Shown here: positions 1 to 9,703 of the stretch, piece by piece
How positions within the stretch are numbered: the first letter of the stretch is position 1
Layout: the number at the start of each line of letters is the position of its first letter
Assembly (NCBI RefSeq): GCF_900100955.1
Contig: NZ_FNCC01000005.1
Coordinates: forward strand, 248,001-312,000
Direction of reading: 5' to 3'
Origin: Lentzea fradiae
GTDB taxonomy: Bacteria; Actinomycetota; Actinomycetes; Mycobacteriales; Pseudonocardiaceae
DNA: 64,000 bases
Position numbers and translations under genes: made by a program
The notes under the pieces: model-generated
Databases searched by the model: none
Seen by the model: the letters and a program-made list of their open reading frames with translations, nothing else
Told to the model about the DNA's origin: nothing

Positions 1-208
1 CGGGCGGCGTGTCGGAGGCCATGATCGTGTAGCCGGCGTCTGTTTCCAGCTGGGCGTGCATGACCTGGTCCGCCTGCGGGGTGTCCTGCATGCCGAACTC
101 GCCGAAGGTGTTCACCTTCAGCTCTCCGCCGAAGACGGACTGGTAGAACTCCATCGCCTCGCGGGCGTGGCCGTCGAAGCTGAGGTAGGGGTTGAGACGT
201 GTGGCCAC
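1..208 (-). CDS. VOC (PhnB-like) family protein, 3' end cut off
   Basis: The N-terminal 69 residues of a gene whose C-terminus lies beyond the left edge. The segment LNPYLSFDGHAREAMEFY followed by VFGGEL is the usual opening of PhnB/glyoxalase-like VOC proteins, which are beta-alpha-beta-beta-beta folds often without a proven substrate. The GTG start at 208 is preceded by AAGGAG eight bases upstream, which supports the start. It lies downstream of, and in the same direction as, the acyl-CoA dehydrogenase (66 bp gap), so the two may be co-transcribed. The family is clear; the function cannot be assigned. Confidence 0.82.
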   Translation of the reverse strand, partial: MATRLNPYLSFDGHAREAMEFYQSVFGGELKVNTFGEFGMQDTPQADQVMHAQLETDAGYTIMASDTPP

Positions 209-274
209 CGGGATCGCTCCTTGGGTAGACGGGCTCGCATCCTCGCAAAGCCTTGGCGCGCCTACCACTCGAAG

Positions 275-1420
275 TCACTCGGTGACACCGGGATCGCCCT
301 GTGCGACCTTGCCCGCGTACACGAGTGTGGCCTCCGGTGTGAGCGGGTGGAACGTTCCGGCGCGAACGTCGCGGTAGGCGCGTTCGAGCGGGGAGCGCTT
401 GAAGAACGACCGTCCACCCAGGACCTCCATCGCGAGGTTCACGACCTCGACGGCCTCGACGACGGCCTGGCGCTTGGCCAGCATGACGGTGGTGACCGCC
501 TCGGGACCTGCCGTGTAGTCGTCGCCGAGGTCGTCGACGGCGCCCATCAGCGACCACCAGGACGTGCGCAGCTTGTAGTCCATCAGCCCGATCTGCCGGG
601 CGGCGTTCTTCACCGTCGACCGCACGGCGACGTCCCGGGCGCCCGCCGCGATGCCGTAGTAGGTCGCGCCGCACACGGGTGCGAAGTGGACCACCGCGGC
701 GAACAGCGGCGCGCCGAACTCCCCGTACGGGCGGCGGGCGGCGATCTTGCCCTCCGGCACGAAGACGTTCTCCATCACGACGTCGTGGCTGGCCGTGCCG
801 CGCATCCCGAGGGTGTCCCAGGTTTCCTCGATGCGTACGCCGCCGGCGTTCAGCGGCACGCTGAAGTGCAGCACCTCGTCACCGAGGACGGCCGAGGTGG
901 CGATGACGTCCGCCCGCGGCGACTGGCTGCAGAACGCCTTGCGGCCGTTGACCAGGAACCCGCCGTCCGCGGGGGTCGCGGTGGTCGTCGGCCACAGCCA
1001 GTCCGATCCGCCGCTGGTCGCGATGACCAGGTCCTCCGCCGCCACGCGCCGCAGCACGCCTTCCGCGTCCGGTGCGCCCTTGCGTCTGCGGTAGTCCTGC
1101 ATGAGCGTGAGGTAGAGGTGCATCGTGACGGCCAGCGCGGTGGCGCCGTCGTGCCGGGCCAGCTCGGCCTGCGCGTGGCAGACCTGGCGCATCGTGGCGC
1201 CGTGCCCGCCCAGCTCCCGGGGCACGGCCAGCGCGAGGTAGCCCTCCTCGCGCATCGCCTCGTACGCCTCGCTCACGAACGTGGCGTCCCGGTCGTGGCC
1301 GGAGGCGTGTGCTGCCGCGACCGCGCCGATGCGGGCCGCCATCTCGGTGAACCTGGTGTCGTCCTCCCCGGTGGCGACCGGGAAGGTGCCGGTCAGCCGG
1401 GGTGTGTCGAGTGTTGTCAT
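275..1420 (-). CDS. Acyl-CoA dehydrogenase family protein
   Basis: A 381-residue flavoprotein of the acyl-CoA dehydrogenase fold: an N-terminal helical part (about 20-130), a middle beta domain (about 130-230; LVIATSGGSDWLWP, then DTLGMRGTASHDVVMENVFV, the typical FAD/substrate-binding stretch), and a C-terminal four-helix domain containing AMEVLGGRSFFKRSPLERAY, the usual dimer and FAD contact. Length is normal. Members of this branch include acyl-CoA dehydrogenases and flavin-dependent monooxygenase-like enzymes (DszC/HsaA type), so the substrate is open. The ATG at 1420 faces the HxlR regulator at 1516 across about 95 bp holding two palindromes, so the regulator probably controls this gene. 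Confidence 0.88.
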   Translation of the reverse strand: MTTLDTPRLTGTFPVATGEDDTRFTEMAARIGAVAAAHASGHDRDATFVSEAYEAMREEGYLALAVPRELGGHGATMRQVCHAQAELARHDGATALAVTMHLYLTLMQDYRRRKGAPDAEGVLRRVAAEDLVIATSGGSDWLWPTTTATPADGGFLVNGRKAFCSQSPRADVIATSAVLGDEVLHFSVPLNAGGVRIEETWDTLGMRGTASHDVVMENVFVPEGKIAARRPYGEFGAPLFAAVVHFAPVCGATYYGIAAGARDVAVRSTVKNAARQIGLMDYKLRTSWWSLMGAVDDLGDDYTAGPEAVTTVMLAKRQAVVEAVEVVNLAMEVLGGRSFFKRSPLERAYRDVRAGTFHPLTPEATLVYAGKVAQGDPGVTE

Positions 1421-1468
1421 GGGACGAACGTAGGAACGCGCGACCCCCGCGGGTAGTTCTGGAAGTGA

Positions 1469-1506
1469 ACCGCCGCGGCGGTAACGAAACCTCCGCCGCG
1501 GCGGAG
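1469..1506. promoter_or_regulatory. Twin palindromes, candidate HxlR operator
   Basis: Two perfect palindromes sharing the core CCGCCGCGGCGG lie at 1469-1482 (14 bp) and 1491-1506 (16 bp), with centres 23 bp (about two helical turns) apart. They sit between the acyl-CoA dehydrogenase start and the HxlR start. That arrangement fits a dimeric winged-helix repressor acting on a divergent promoter. Binding is inference. Confidence 0.5.
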
Positions 1507-1515
1507 TTCCCGGGT

Positions 1516-2181
1516 GTGAGGACCTACGCGCAGTACTGCCCGATCGTCCGCGCCGTCGAGGTGCTGGGCGACCGGTGGACGTTGCTGATCGTGCGGGACA
1601 TGCTGAACGGTGCCTCGCGCTTCAACGAGATCTCCCACGGCCTGCCGGGGCTCTCGCGCGCTCTGCTGTCCCGGCGCCTGCGCCAGCTCACGGCCGCGGG
1701 CCTCGTCGGGCGCACGGGCGACGGCTACGCGCTCACCCCGGCGGGGGAGGCGCTGCGGCCGCTGGTGTTCAGCCTCGCCGAGTGGGGCGCCCGGTACGCG
1801 TTCGGCGACCCGCGGGCGGAGGAGCTCGACCCCGAGGTGCTGATGTGGTGGATGCACGGCCGCGTCGACACCGGCTCGCTGACCCGCCGCGCGACCGTCG
1901 AGGTCCGCGTCCAGGACCGCCGCCGCACGTTCTGGCTCGTCGTGGAGCCCGGCGACGCCTCCATCTGCTACACCGACCCCGGCCTGGAGGTGGACGCGGT
2001 GCTGTCGTCGGACATCGCCACGCTCTACCGGGTGTGGGAGGGGGAGTTCGAGCTCCTCGACGCCGTCCGCGCGGGCACGGTCGAGCTGACCGGGGCGCGC
2101 TGGGTGGTGCGCGGCCTGCCCCGCTGGCTGCGGCTCAGTCCGGTCGCCGAGCACGTCCGCGCGGCACGGTCAGGGGTCTGA
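1516..2181 (+). CDS. HxlR-family transcriptional regulator with SCP2-like C-terminus
   Basis: A 221-residue regulator. Residues about 1-90 form the HxlR winged helix: RTYAQYCPIVRAVEVLGDRW, the recognition segment GLSRALLSRRLRQLTAAGLV, and the wing RTGDGYALTPAGEAL. HxlR family proteins usually start right at this MRTY-like segment, so GTG 1516 is preferred over upstream in-frame starts at 1402 and 1465, which would put the palindromic operator inside the gene. The C-terminal part (about 120-215) resembles the SCP2-like domain seen in longer HxlR proteins. It is divergent from the acyl-CoA dehydrogenase and probably controls it and itself. The effector is unknown. Confidence 0.87.
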   Translation: MRTYAQYCPIVRAVEVLGDRWTLLIVRDMLNGASRFNEISHGLPGLSRALLSRRLRQLTAAGLVGRTGDGYALTPAGEALRPLVFSLAEWGARYAFGDPRAEELDPEVLMWWMHGRVDTGSLTRRATVEVRVQDRRRTFWLVVEPGDASICYTDPGLEVDAVLSSDIATLYRVWEGEFELLDAVRAGTVELTGARWVVRGLPRWLRLSPVAEHVRAARSGV

Positions 2182-2287
2182 CCTGCGGGGACGAAGTTCC
2201 TCAAGATTTTTCCGGTGTCGTGTCGATCCGGGGCGGTGCCCGTTCGACGCATCAGTGGAAGGACACGACAGCCCAGGAGGAACCGAC

Positions 2288-2731
2288 ATGACCGCGTCCG
2301 TCACCACCGCCGCCGCTCCCCGCACCACCCGCAGGCCGGCCTTCGCCCGGCACGCCACCCTCGTGACCCGCGTGCTGACCGGCCTGCTGTTCACCGTGAC
2401 CGGCTTGAACGGGTTCCTGAACTTCATGCCCGCACCGGATCCCGCCACGATGGCGCCGGACGGGGTGGCGTTCACGGCCGCGCTGTACGCCACCGGCTAC
2501 ATGCTGCAGCTCGCCTCCGGCGTCCAGGTCGTGGCGGGTGTGCTGCTGCTGGCCGGCCGGTTCGTGCCGCTGGCGCTCGCGATCCTCGCCCCGATGGTGG
2601 TCAACATCTTCCTGATCCACGTGTTCCTGGAGCCGTCGGGCCTCGGCATCGCGATCCTGGTGGTGCTGGCCGAGATCGGGCTGGCGTGGGCCTACCGCGA
2701 CAAGTTCCGCCCGATGCTCCAGCCCCGCTAG
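2288..2731 (+). CDS. DoxX family membrane protein
   Basis: A 147-residue polytopic protein with about four hydrophobic segments: one around residues 25-47 (VLTGLLFTVTGLNGFLNFMP), two in the middle (YMLQLASGVQVVAGVLLLAG and ALAILAPMVVNIFLIHVFL), and a last near 125-140. The pattern matches small DoxX/DoxD-like membrane proteins. ATG 2288 has an AGGAGG box at 2275-2280, seven bases upstream, so the start is firm. A perfect hairpin just after the stop ends the unit. No substrate can be named; DoxX relatives are linked to redox or membrane stress functions. Confidence 0.85.
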   Translation: MTASVTTAAAPRTTRRPAFARHATLVTRVLTGLLFTVTGLNGFLNFMPAPDPATMAPDGVAFTAALYATGYMLQLASGVQVVAGVLLLAGRFVPLALAILAPMVVNIFLIHVFLEPSGLGIAILVVLAEIGLAWAYRDKFRPMLQPR

Positions 2732-2743
2732 CCCTGACGGAGA

Positions 2744-2778
2744 AAATCCCCCGCAGCCTTGGCGGCTGCGGGGGATTT
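2744..2778 (+). terminator. Rho-independent-type terminator after doxX-like gene
   Basis: A perfect 15-bp stem (arm AAATCCCCCGCAGCC, positions 2744-2758, pairing with 2764-2778) with a 5-nt loop, 13 bp after the DoxX stop codon. The arm ends in a short T run, and the symmetric A/T flanks would also let it work on the other strand. Confidence 0.85.
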
Positions 2779-2808
2779 CGTTGTGCGACAAGGTTTTTAT
2801 TCCGTGGT

Positions 2809-2834
2809 GTCGAAACAGGACGGTGTCGTTCGAC
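2809..2834. promoter_or_regulatory. Inverted repeat upstream of small ORF
   Basis: GTCGAA at 2809-2814 and TTCGAC at 2829-2834 form a perfect inverted repeat, about 40 bp before the small ORF at 2873. A GGTGTCG direct repeat overlaps it. It could be an operator; nothing confirms this. Confidence 0.25.
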
Positions 2835-2872
2835 GTGTCTGTGAGAGCGAAAACCGTTGGGAGGGAACCGAG

Positions 2873-3187
2873 ATGTCCACCACGCGCTGCACCGCCACCG
2901 TCCTGCGCGTGCTGCTCCGCGGCCGGGTGGCGTCCGGGCTCCTGGCCGCGGCGAACCTCCTGCTCGACACCGGCCACCTCACCACGGCCCTGCTCGTCGC
3001 GCTGGCCGAGGTCGCCGTGGCGCTGCACGCGCAGGCGGTGCTACCGGGACACGAACGTCGCGAGCAGTGCCTGCACCTCGTAGACGTCGACGCCCTTCCC
3101 GAACTGCTTGGAGATCGGCGTGTCGTGGCCGGAGACCCAGATCTTGAGCTCCGCGTCGAGGTCGAAGTGCCCGGCGGTCTCGACTGA
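2873..3187 (+). CDS. Short hypothetical protein, possibly truncated
   Basis: The ATG at 2873 has a strong GGGAGGG box seven bases upstream, so translation probably starts here. The first 55 residues are hydrophobic and alanine/leucine-rich (RVASGLLAAANLLLDTGHL, then LLVALAEVAVAL) and could form one or two membrane helices. From about position 3041 the frame runs antisense through the PH-domain gene, has no natural look and only stops at 3187. The simplest reading is a small membrane protein whose original 3' end was lost when the region rearranged. The family is not recognised. Confidence 0.35.
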   Translation: MSTTRCTATVLRVLLRGRVASGLLAAANLLLDTGHLTTALLVALAEVAVALHAQAVLPGHERREQCLHLVDVDALPELLGDRRVVAGDPDLELRVEVEVPGGLD

Positions 3188-3418
3188 GAACTGCGTGATC
3201 GCCTTGTACGGCACCGAGTGGTACTCGACCTTCTTGCCCGTCACGCCCTGCTTGTCGACCAGGATCAGGCGCCGGTCGGTGAACACGAACGAGTCGCGCA
3301 CCAGCTGGTAGGCCGCGTGCACCGGTTCGCCCTGCGCGAGCAGCCTGCCGAACTCCTTCGCGGCGGACCGCGGGTCGAGCTTCGACGCGTTTCCCATCAT
3401 CCCGCTGAGAAGTCCCAT
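3041..3418 (-). CDS. PH domain-containing protein (bacterial PH_1 type)
   Basis: A 125-residue soluble protein matching the small bacterial pleckstrin-homology family: a basic N-terminal helix, then a beta barrel with DSFVFTDRRLILVDKQG, KKVEYHSVPYKAITQFSVET and HFDLDAELKIWVSG, closed by a C-terminal helix (VYEVQALLATFV). The phrase FTDRRL(I/L)LVDKQG is diagnostic of the group. These proteins oligomerise and their role is poorly known. ATG 3418 is the natural start. The gene is convergent with the doubtful ORF at 2873 and follows the DUF6886-like gene on the same strand. Confidence 0.85.
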   Translation of the reverse strand: MGLLSGMMGNASKLDPRSAAKEFGRLLAQGEPVHAAYQLVRDSFVFTDRRLILVDKQGVTGKKVEYHSVPYKAITQFSVETAGHFDLDAELKIWVSGHDTPISKQFGKGVDVYEVQALLATFVSR

Positions 3419-3448
3419 GCCTCCACGTTTACCAGGCTTCCGCCGGAC

Positions 3449-3985
3449 TCAGCCGGGCCGCGGCAGCGCGGTGCGCAACCGGATGCCGCTCCAGCCCAGC
3501 GAGCTCCGCGTGACCTCGTCCCAGAACGGCCACAGGTTCGGCAGCACGCGCAGCCCGATCCCCGCCTCCTCGTGCAGCTCGAACAGGTCGCCGACGCGTT
3601 CGGCCGGACCGAGCGGCACCACCGGTTCCGTCGCCACCACCGAGGCGCCGTCGTCGCCGAACGGCCGGAACGCCGCCGCGTCGAACCGGTACGCGTAGAG
3701 CCGCACGGTCCGCATCCGCTCCAGCCAGCCGTACTCGACGGCGTGCACCCGCGTCCCGCAGCCCGGCCCGATGATCCGGTCGCGGTCGGCGTCCGAAGAC
3801 CCCGGGCCCGTCCACGCCATCGCCCGCGGGCACTGGCGGGGGAACCAGTAGCCGGGGCTGTGCGCGGAGTCCACCGCCCACACGTACGGCTCCGCCTGCC
3901 GCGCCGTCGCCGCCACGTGCGGGACGAAGCGGGCGATCGCCGGGTCTTCCGAGAAGTGCAACACCTGTCCTGGGGCCGGCCGCAT
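3449..3985 (-). CDS. DUF6886-like hypothetical protein
   Basis: A 178-residue cytoplasmic protein whose opening VLHFSEDPAIARFVPH and later YVWAVDSAHSPGYWFPRQCP resemble the actinobacterial DUF6886 family (HVSE...I..F pattern); the family is recalled, not searched. Two starts are possible: ATG 3985, only 18 bp from the divergent lipoprotein start, or GTG 3964, which gives the family-like opening MLHFSEDP and leaves room for a promoter. A TATGAC -10-like box (3994-3989 on this strand) would start the transcript near 3982 and thus favour GTG 3964. No biochemical function is known. Confidence 0.7.
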   Translation of the reverse strand: MRPAPGQVLHFSEDPAIARFVPHVAATARQAEPYVWAVDSAHSPGYWFPRQCPRAMAWTGPGSSDADRDRIIGPGCGTRVHAVEYGWLERMRTVRLYAYRFDAAAFRPFGDDGASVVATEPVVPLGPAERVGDLFELHEEAGIGLRVLPNLWPFWDEVTRSSLGWSGIRLRTALPRPG

Positions 3986-3990
3986 GTCGT

Positions 3991-3996
3991 CATACT
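3991..3996 (+). promoter_or_regulatory. -10-like box for leaderless lipoprotein transcript
   Basis: CATACT lies seven bases before the ATG at 4004 and no Shine-Dalgarno sequence is present. This spacing is what a leaderless actinobacterial transcript would show. On the opposite strand the same bases contribute a TATGAC box for the divergent gene, so the two promoters would overlap. Confidence 0.4.
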
Positions 3997-4003
3997 GGCG
4001 CGC

Positions 4004-5026
4004 ATGCGGAGGCTGACGCTCGCGGTTCTGCTCGTTCTCACCGGCTGCTCCTCCGGCGGAGCGGACGACGCCGTCCGGTTCACCGCCGTCGACCTGTCCG
4101 CGCCGCCGGAAGCCCTCGCGGCGCACGGCGACTCGCTCGTGATCGGCACGCGGCCGTCGGACCACCCCGAGCTCGTGACGCGCGACAAGGGCGGCGTGAT
4201 CGGCAACTCCCGGCTGACGCCCGCCAGTCCGTACGGCAGGGAAGCCCACTGGTACGGGATCACCTCCGACGGCACGACGATCACCGGTGTCGGCGGCCAG
4301 CGCGGCGGCGCGCACGGCAACGTCCGGTGGAGCGCCTGGACCGGGGACGCGCGGCAGATCACCGAGAAGCCGCAGGCGTTCAGCACGTTCGGCGGCTACG
4401 GCGCCGGTGAGCTGATCGGGCCGGTGCGGACGAAGCGCGGCCCGTTGATCATCGGCACCTGGGAGAGCGCCAAGGCCGGGCTGGACATCGCCGTGTGGAC
4501 CTACGCCGCCGACACGTGGACCCGCCAGCCCTCCGCGGGCACGGTGCTGGAGAGCTCGCAGGAGCTGCTGCGGTTCCCGCTGGGCGTGGCGCCGGACGGT
4601 GACGGCGCGATCGTCACCGGCTGGCAGATCGCCAAGGGCGTGGTGAGCGCCGCCGTCTGGCGGTTCGACGGCGAGACGTGGACCACGGCGACCCTCCCGG
4701 ACGGCGACGCCGCGCTCGCCGCCCGGTGCTGGGACGGCACGTGCCACGTCGTGGGGCGCAGCAAGGGCAAGCTCGCCTGGTGGTCAGGCCCCGAGTGGAC
4801 GAGGCTCGCCGTGCCGGACGTCCCGGTCGGCGACGACCAGCCCCTGGTGGCGCCCGTGCCGGTCCGCGGTGTCCCGACGCTGTTCGTCGACCACGGCGGT
4901 GTGCGGCTGGTGTCCGAAAAGGACGAACGGCCCGCGGACGGGCCCAGCGGGGAGGTCGTCGCGGCCGAGACCGTCGGCGGTGAGGTGTTCGTCATCGCGG
5001 GCGGCAGGCTCTGGCGGACGAGTTAG
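4004..5026 (+). CDS. Secreted lipoprotein with repeated beta-strand pattern, function unknown
   Basis: A 340-residue exported protein. The signal peptide MRRLTLAVLLVLTGC ends in a lipobox (L-T-G-C, Cys15), so the mature protein should be lipid-anchored to the outer face of the membrane. The rest repeats strands of the type AVWTYAADTWTRQP, AVWRFDGETWTTATLP and AWWSGPEWTRLAVPD, with W-T/W-R corners. This suggests a beta-propeller or sialidase/kelch-like fold. There is no catalytic signature. It has no operon partner: it is divergent from the DUF6886-like gene and followed by a 490-bp gap. Confidence 0.78.
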   Translation: MRRLTLAVLLVLTGCSSGGADDAVRFTAVDLSAPPEALAAHGDSLVIGTRPSDHPELVTRDKGGVIGNSRLTPASPYGREAHWYGITSDGTTITGVGGQRGGAHGNVRWSAWTGDARQITEKPQAFSTFGGYGAGELIGPVRTKRGPLIIGTWESAKAGLDIAVWTYAADTWTRQPSAGTVLESSQELLRFPLGVAPDGDGAIVTGWQIAKGVVSAAVWRFDGETWTTATLPDGDAALAARCWDGTCHVVGRSKGKLAWWSGPEWTRLAVPDVPVGDDQPLVAPVPVRGVPTLFVDHGGVRLVSEKDERPADGPSGEVVAAETVGGEVFVIAGGRLWRTS

Positions 5027-5514
5027 CCACGTCACGTCCCCTGCTCCATCCGTTGTGACGCGCTTCACGCCTTCCGGCCCAGTGGTTGCTCCGCTGGTCA
5101 GGTGAACGGCCTGGTCCGCATCGATGCAGTAACACTGCTCGCACGCGGCGCTTCGCAGCGTGATCGGCAGAATAAGATCGCATTGCGACGCTTGTCCCAC
5201 ACCTATCGGACATTGCATTCACCCGGATGCGTACTTGCATCGGTGTGCCGACAGGAACTTGACGGTGAATACGGCGATACGGCCGCACAATGGTCACGCT
5301 TGGACACACAATCGCCGAGAGTCAACTGTTGATGTGACTGATCGGGCTGTCTTCCAGCCACGCGTGGGTGACTATGGCCCGGTCAGCGGGCCTCCCCCGT
5401 AATGGGTGGGGGGTGGGCGGCGGTCCGCCGGAACGGCGGTTAATCTCGTGCACCTCGTCCACTGCAATCCAGTGCGCCGACGTTGCAACCAGCCGGGGAG
5501 AGGACTGAACACGG
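5027..5514. other. Intergenic region before the peptide ABC operon
   Basis: There is no convincing gene; the short frames here have poor codon bias. The part from about 5130 to 5340 is clearly less GC-rich than its surroundings, as promoter regions here tend to be. It contains three small perfect inverted repeats: GATGC/GCATC near 5227-5242, TCAAC-T-GTTGA at 5322-5332 and CACTG-CAATC-CAGTG at 5460-5474. The last lies 40 bp before the permease start. These are candidate operator elements for the operon. Confidence 0.45.
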
Positions 5515-6492
5515 GTGGCCGGATTTCTGTTGCGGCGGTTGGTCAACTACGTGGTGCTCGCCCTCGTGGCGACGTTCCTCGCGTTCACGTTGGCCTCCGC
5601 CACCTTTGACCCGATCGGGGTGTTGCAGCAACGCAACCCACCGCCGCCCGCGGCGTCGATCGAGGCGAAGAAACGAGACCTCCACCTCGACCAGCCGATC
5701 CCGCAGCGGTTCGTCACCTGGATGGGCGGGGTGGTGCAGGGCGACTTCGGCCGCACCATCGCCGACCGGCCCATCACCGACGAGCTCGGCAGGCGCATCG
5801 GCGTGAGTCTGAGGCTGTTCCTGCTCGGCATCACGATCGGCATCGGCTTCGGCGTGCTGCTCGGCGTGGTGAGCGCCATCAGGCAGTACAAGTTCAGCGA
5901 CTACTTCGCGACGCTGTTCAGCTTCATACTGCTGTCCACGCCGGTGTTCGTGCTCGGCACGCTGCTCAAGATGGGCGCGCAGGGGATCAACGACTCCATC
6001 GGCTCGAACGTGCTGATCTTCGTCGGTGAGTCCACCCCCGGCTTCCAGGGCAACTGGTTCGAGCACCTCGGGGACCGGCTGCAGCACCTGATCGTGCCGA
6101 CGCTCGCCATCGCGCTCGGCCAGATCGCCTACTACAGCCGCTACCAGCGCTCGTCGATGCTCGACGTGCTCGGCAGCGACTTCCTGCGCACCGCCCAGGC
6201 CAAGGGCCTGACCCGCCGCAAGGCGTTGTTCAAGCACGGCCTGCGCACCGCGCTCATCCCGATGGCGACCCTGTTCGCGTTCGGTTTCGGCCTGCTCGTC
6301 GTCGGTGGCACCTTCACCGAGCGGATCTTCGGCTGGTTCGGCATGGGTGACTGGCTCGTCACCGGCATCTCGGCGCAGGACACGAACGTCACCGCCACGG
6401 TGACGCTCTTCGTCGCCGTGTGCGTGCTGTTCTCCGGCTGGCTCGCCGACGTGCTGTACGCCGCGCTCGACCCCCGAATCCGCGTGAACTAG
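5515..6492 (+). CDS. Peptide ABC transporter permease, OppB/DppB type
   Basis: A 325-residue inner-membrane permease with the OppB layout: an N-terminal membrane anchor (FLLRRLVNYVVLALVATFLA), an extracytoplasmic stretch with QPIPQRFVTWMGGVVQGDFG, then five more helices. The EAA-loop, which docks on the ATPase, is visible as RTAQAKGLTRRKALFKHGLR. GTG 5515 follows GGGGAGAGG about eleven bases upstream. It is the first gene of an operon with the OppC-type partner (13 bp gap), the fused ATPase and the binding lipoprotein. Imports short peptides or similar solutes; specificity cannot be read. Confidence 0.93.
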   Translation: MAGFLLRRLVNYVVLALVATFLAFTLASATFDPIGVLQQRNPPPPAASIEAKKRDLHLDQPIPQRFVTWMGGVVQGDFGRTIADRPITDELGRRIGVSLRLFLLGITIGIGFGVLLGVVSAIRQYKFSDYFATLFSFILLSTPVFVLGTLLKMGAQGINDSIGSNVLIFVGESTPGFQGNWFEHLGDRLQHLIVPTLAIALGQIAYYSRYQRSSMLDVLGSDFLRTAQAKGLTRRKALFKHGLRTALIPMATLFAFGFGLLVVGGTFTERIFGWFGMGDWLVTGISAQDTNVTATVTLFVAVCVLFSGWLADVLYAALDPRIRVN

Positions 6493-6505
6493 GCAAGGTG
6501 ACGAC

Positions 6506-7485
6506 GTGACCGTGATCCTCAACGAGGGCGACTCGGCGGGAACCACCGGCGCCGCCTCCGGAAGCCCCGTCGACGCGGCGCCCGATCCGGGCAAGGCGAT
6601 GACGCGCGGCAGGCTCGTGCTGATCCGCTTCGCGCGCAACAAACTGGCGCTCGTCGGCCTGGTGATCATCGTCGGGATGTACCTGATGGCGTTCATCGGC
6701 CCGCTGCTGTCGAAGTGGACCTACGACACCCAGGACTACACGGCGTTCCTGGAGCCGCCCTACTCCGAGCACATCTTCGGCACCGACAAGATCGGTACCG
6801 ACATGTTCGCGCTGACCATGCGCGGGCTGCAGAAGTCGCTGATCATCGGCCTGCTCGTGGCGCTGATCTCGACCACCGTCGCGGCGGTCGTCGGCGCCGC
6901 CGCCGGCTACTTCCTCGGTGTCGCCGACAAGGCCCTCATGTGGCTGGTCGACCTGCTGCTCGTGCTGCCGTCGTTCCTGATCATCGCGATCCTCAGCCCG
7001 TGGTTCCGCGGCAAGTCGTGGTTCCTGCTGGTGCTGATGCTCGCGGCGTTCCAGTGGATGATCACCGCCCGCATCGTGCGCGGCATGACGCTGACGCTGA
7101 AGGAACGCGAGTTCGTGAAGGCGGCCAAGTTCATGGGCCAGCCGGCGCGCAAGATCATCGCCAAGCACATCGTGCCGAACATGGCGTCGCTGCTCATCAT
7201 CGACGCGACGATCAACGTCGGCTCGGCCGTGCTCGCCGAGACCGGCCTGAGCTACTTCGGGTTCGGCGTGCAGTCGCCGGACGTCTCGCTCGGCACGCTC
7301 ATCGGGGTGAACGCCGAGTCCGCGACGACCTTCCCCTGGCTGTTCCTGTTCCCGGCGGGCTTCCTCGTCGTGTTCGTGCTGGCGGTGAACTGGGTCGGCG
7401 ACGGGCTCCGCGACGCGCTCGACCCCACCTCCACGCGCGTGCGCCGCAAGGAGAAGAAGAAGGACACCAAGGAGAAGGCCGCCTG

Positions 7486-7486
<1 letters not shown>
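6506..7486 (+). CDS. Peptide ABC transporter permease, OppC/DppC type
   Basis: A 326-residue permease with a polar N-terminal extension (about 30 residues), the first helix [20 protein letters not shown], the conserved [19 protein letters not shown] segment of the OppC_N region, and five further helices. Its EAA loop reads [20 protein letters not shown]. It pairs with the upstream OppB-type subunit to form the translocation pore. The C-terminal tail is strongly basic ([12 protein letters not shown]). The stop codon overlaps the ATPase start (TGATG), indicating translational coupling. The GTG start at 6506 follows a weak AAGGTGA box. Confidence 0.93.
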
Positions 7487-9615
<2,129 letters not shown>

Positions 9616-9703
9616 GCATCCGTCGCCTCAGAGAACAACCTGCGAGCACGAAGGAACAGTGTTCCCGGCAACTGGTGTCCGGGCACGAGGGAGGTTCACG
9701 ACA

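Noticed and set aside
1402-1515. Longer N-terminus for the HxlR regulator (start at 1402 or 1465)
   Set aside because: HxlR proteins begin at the RTYAQYC segment, the extension is low-complexity, and it would cover the twin palindromes and the divergent start.
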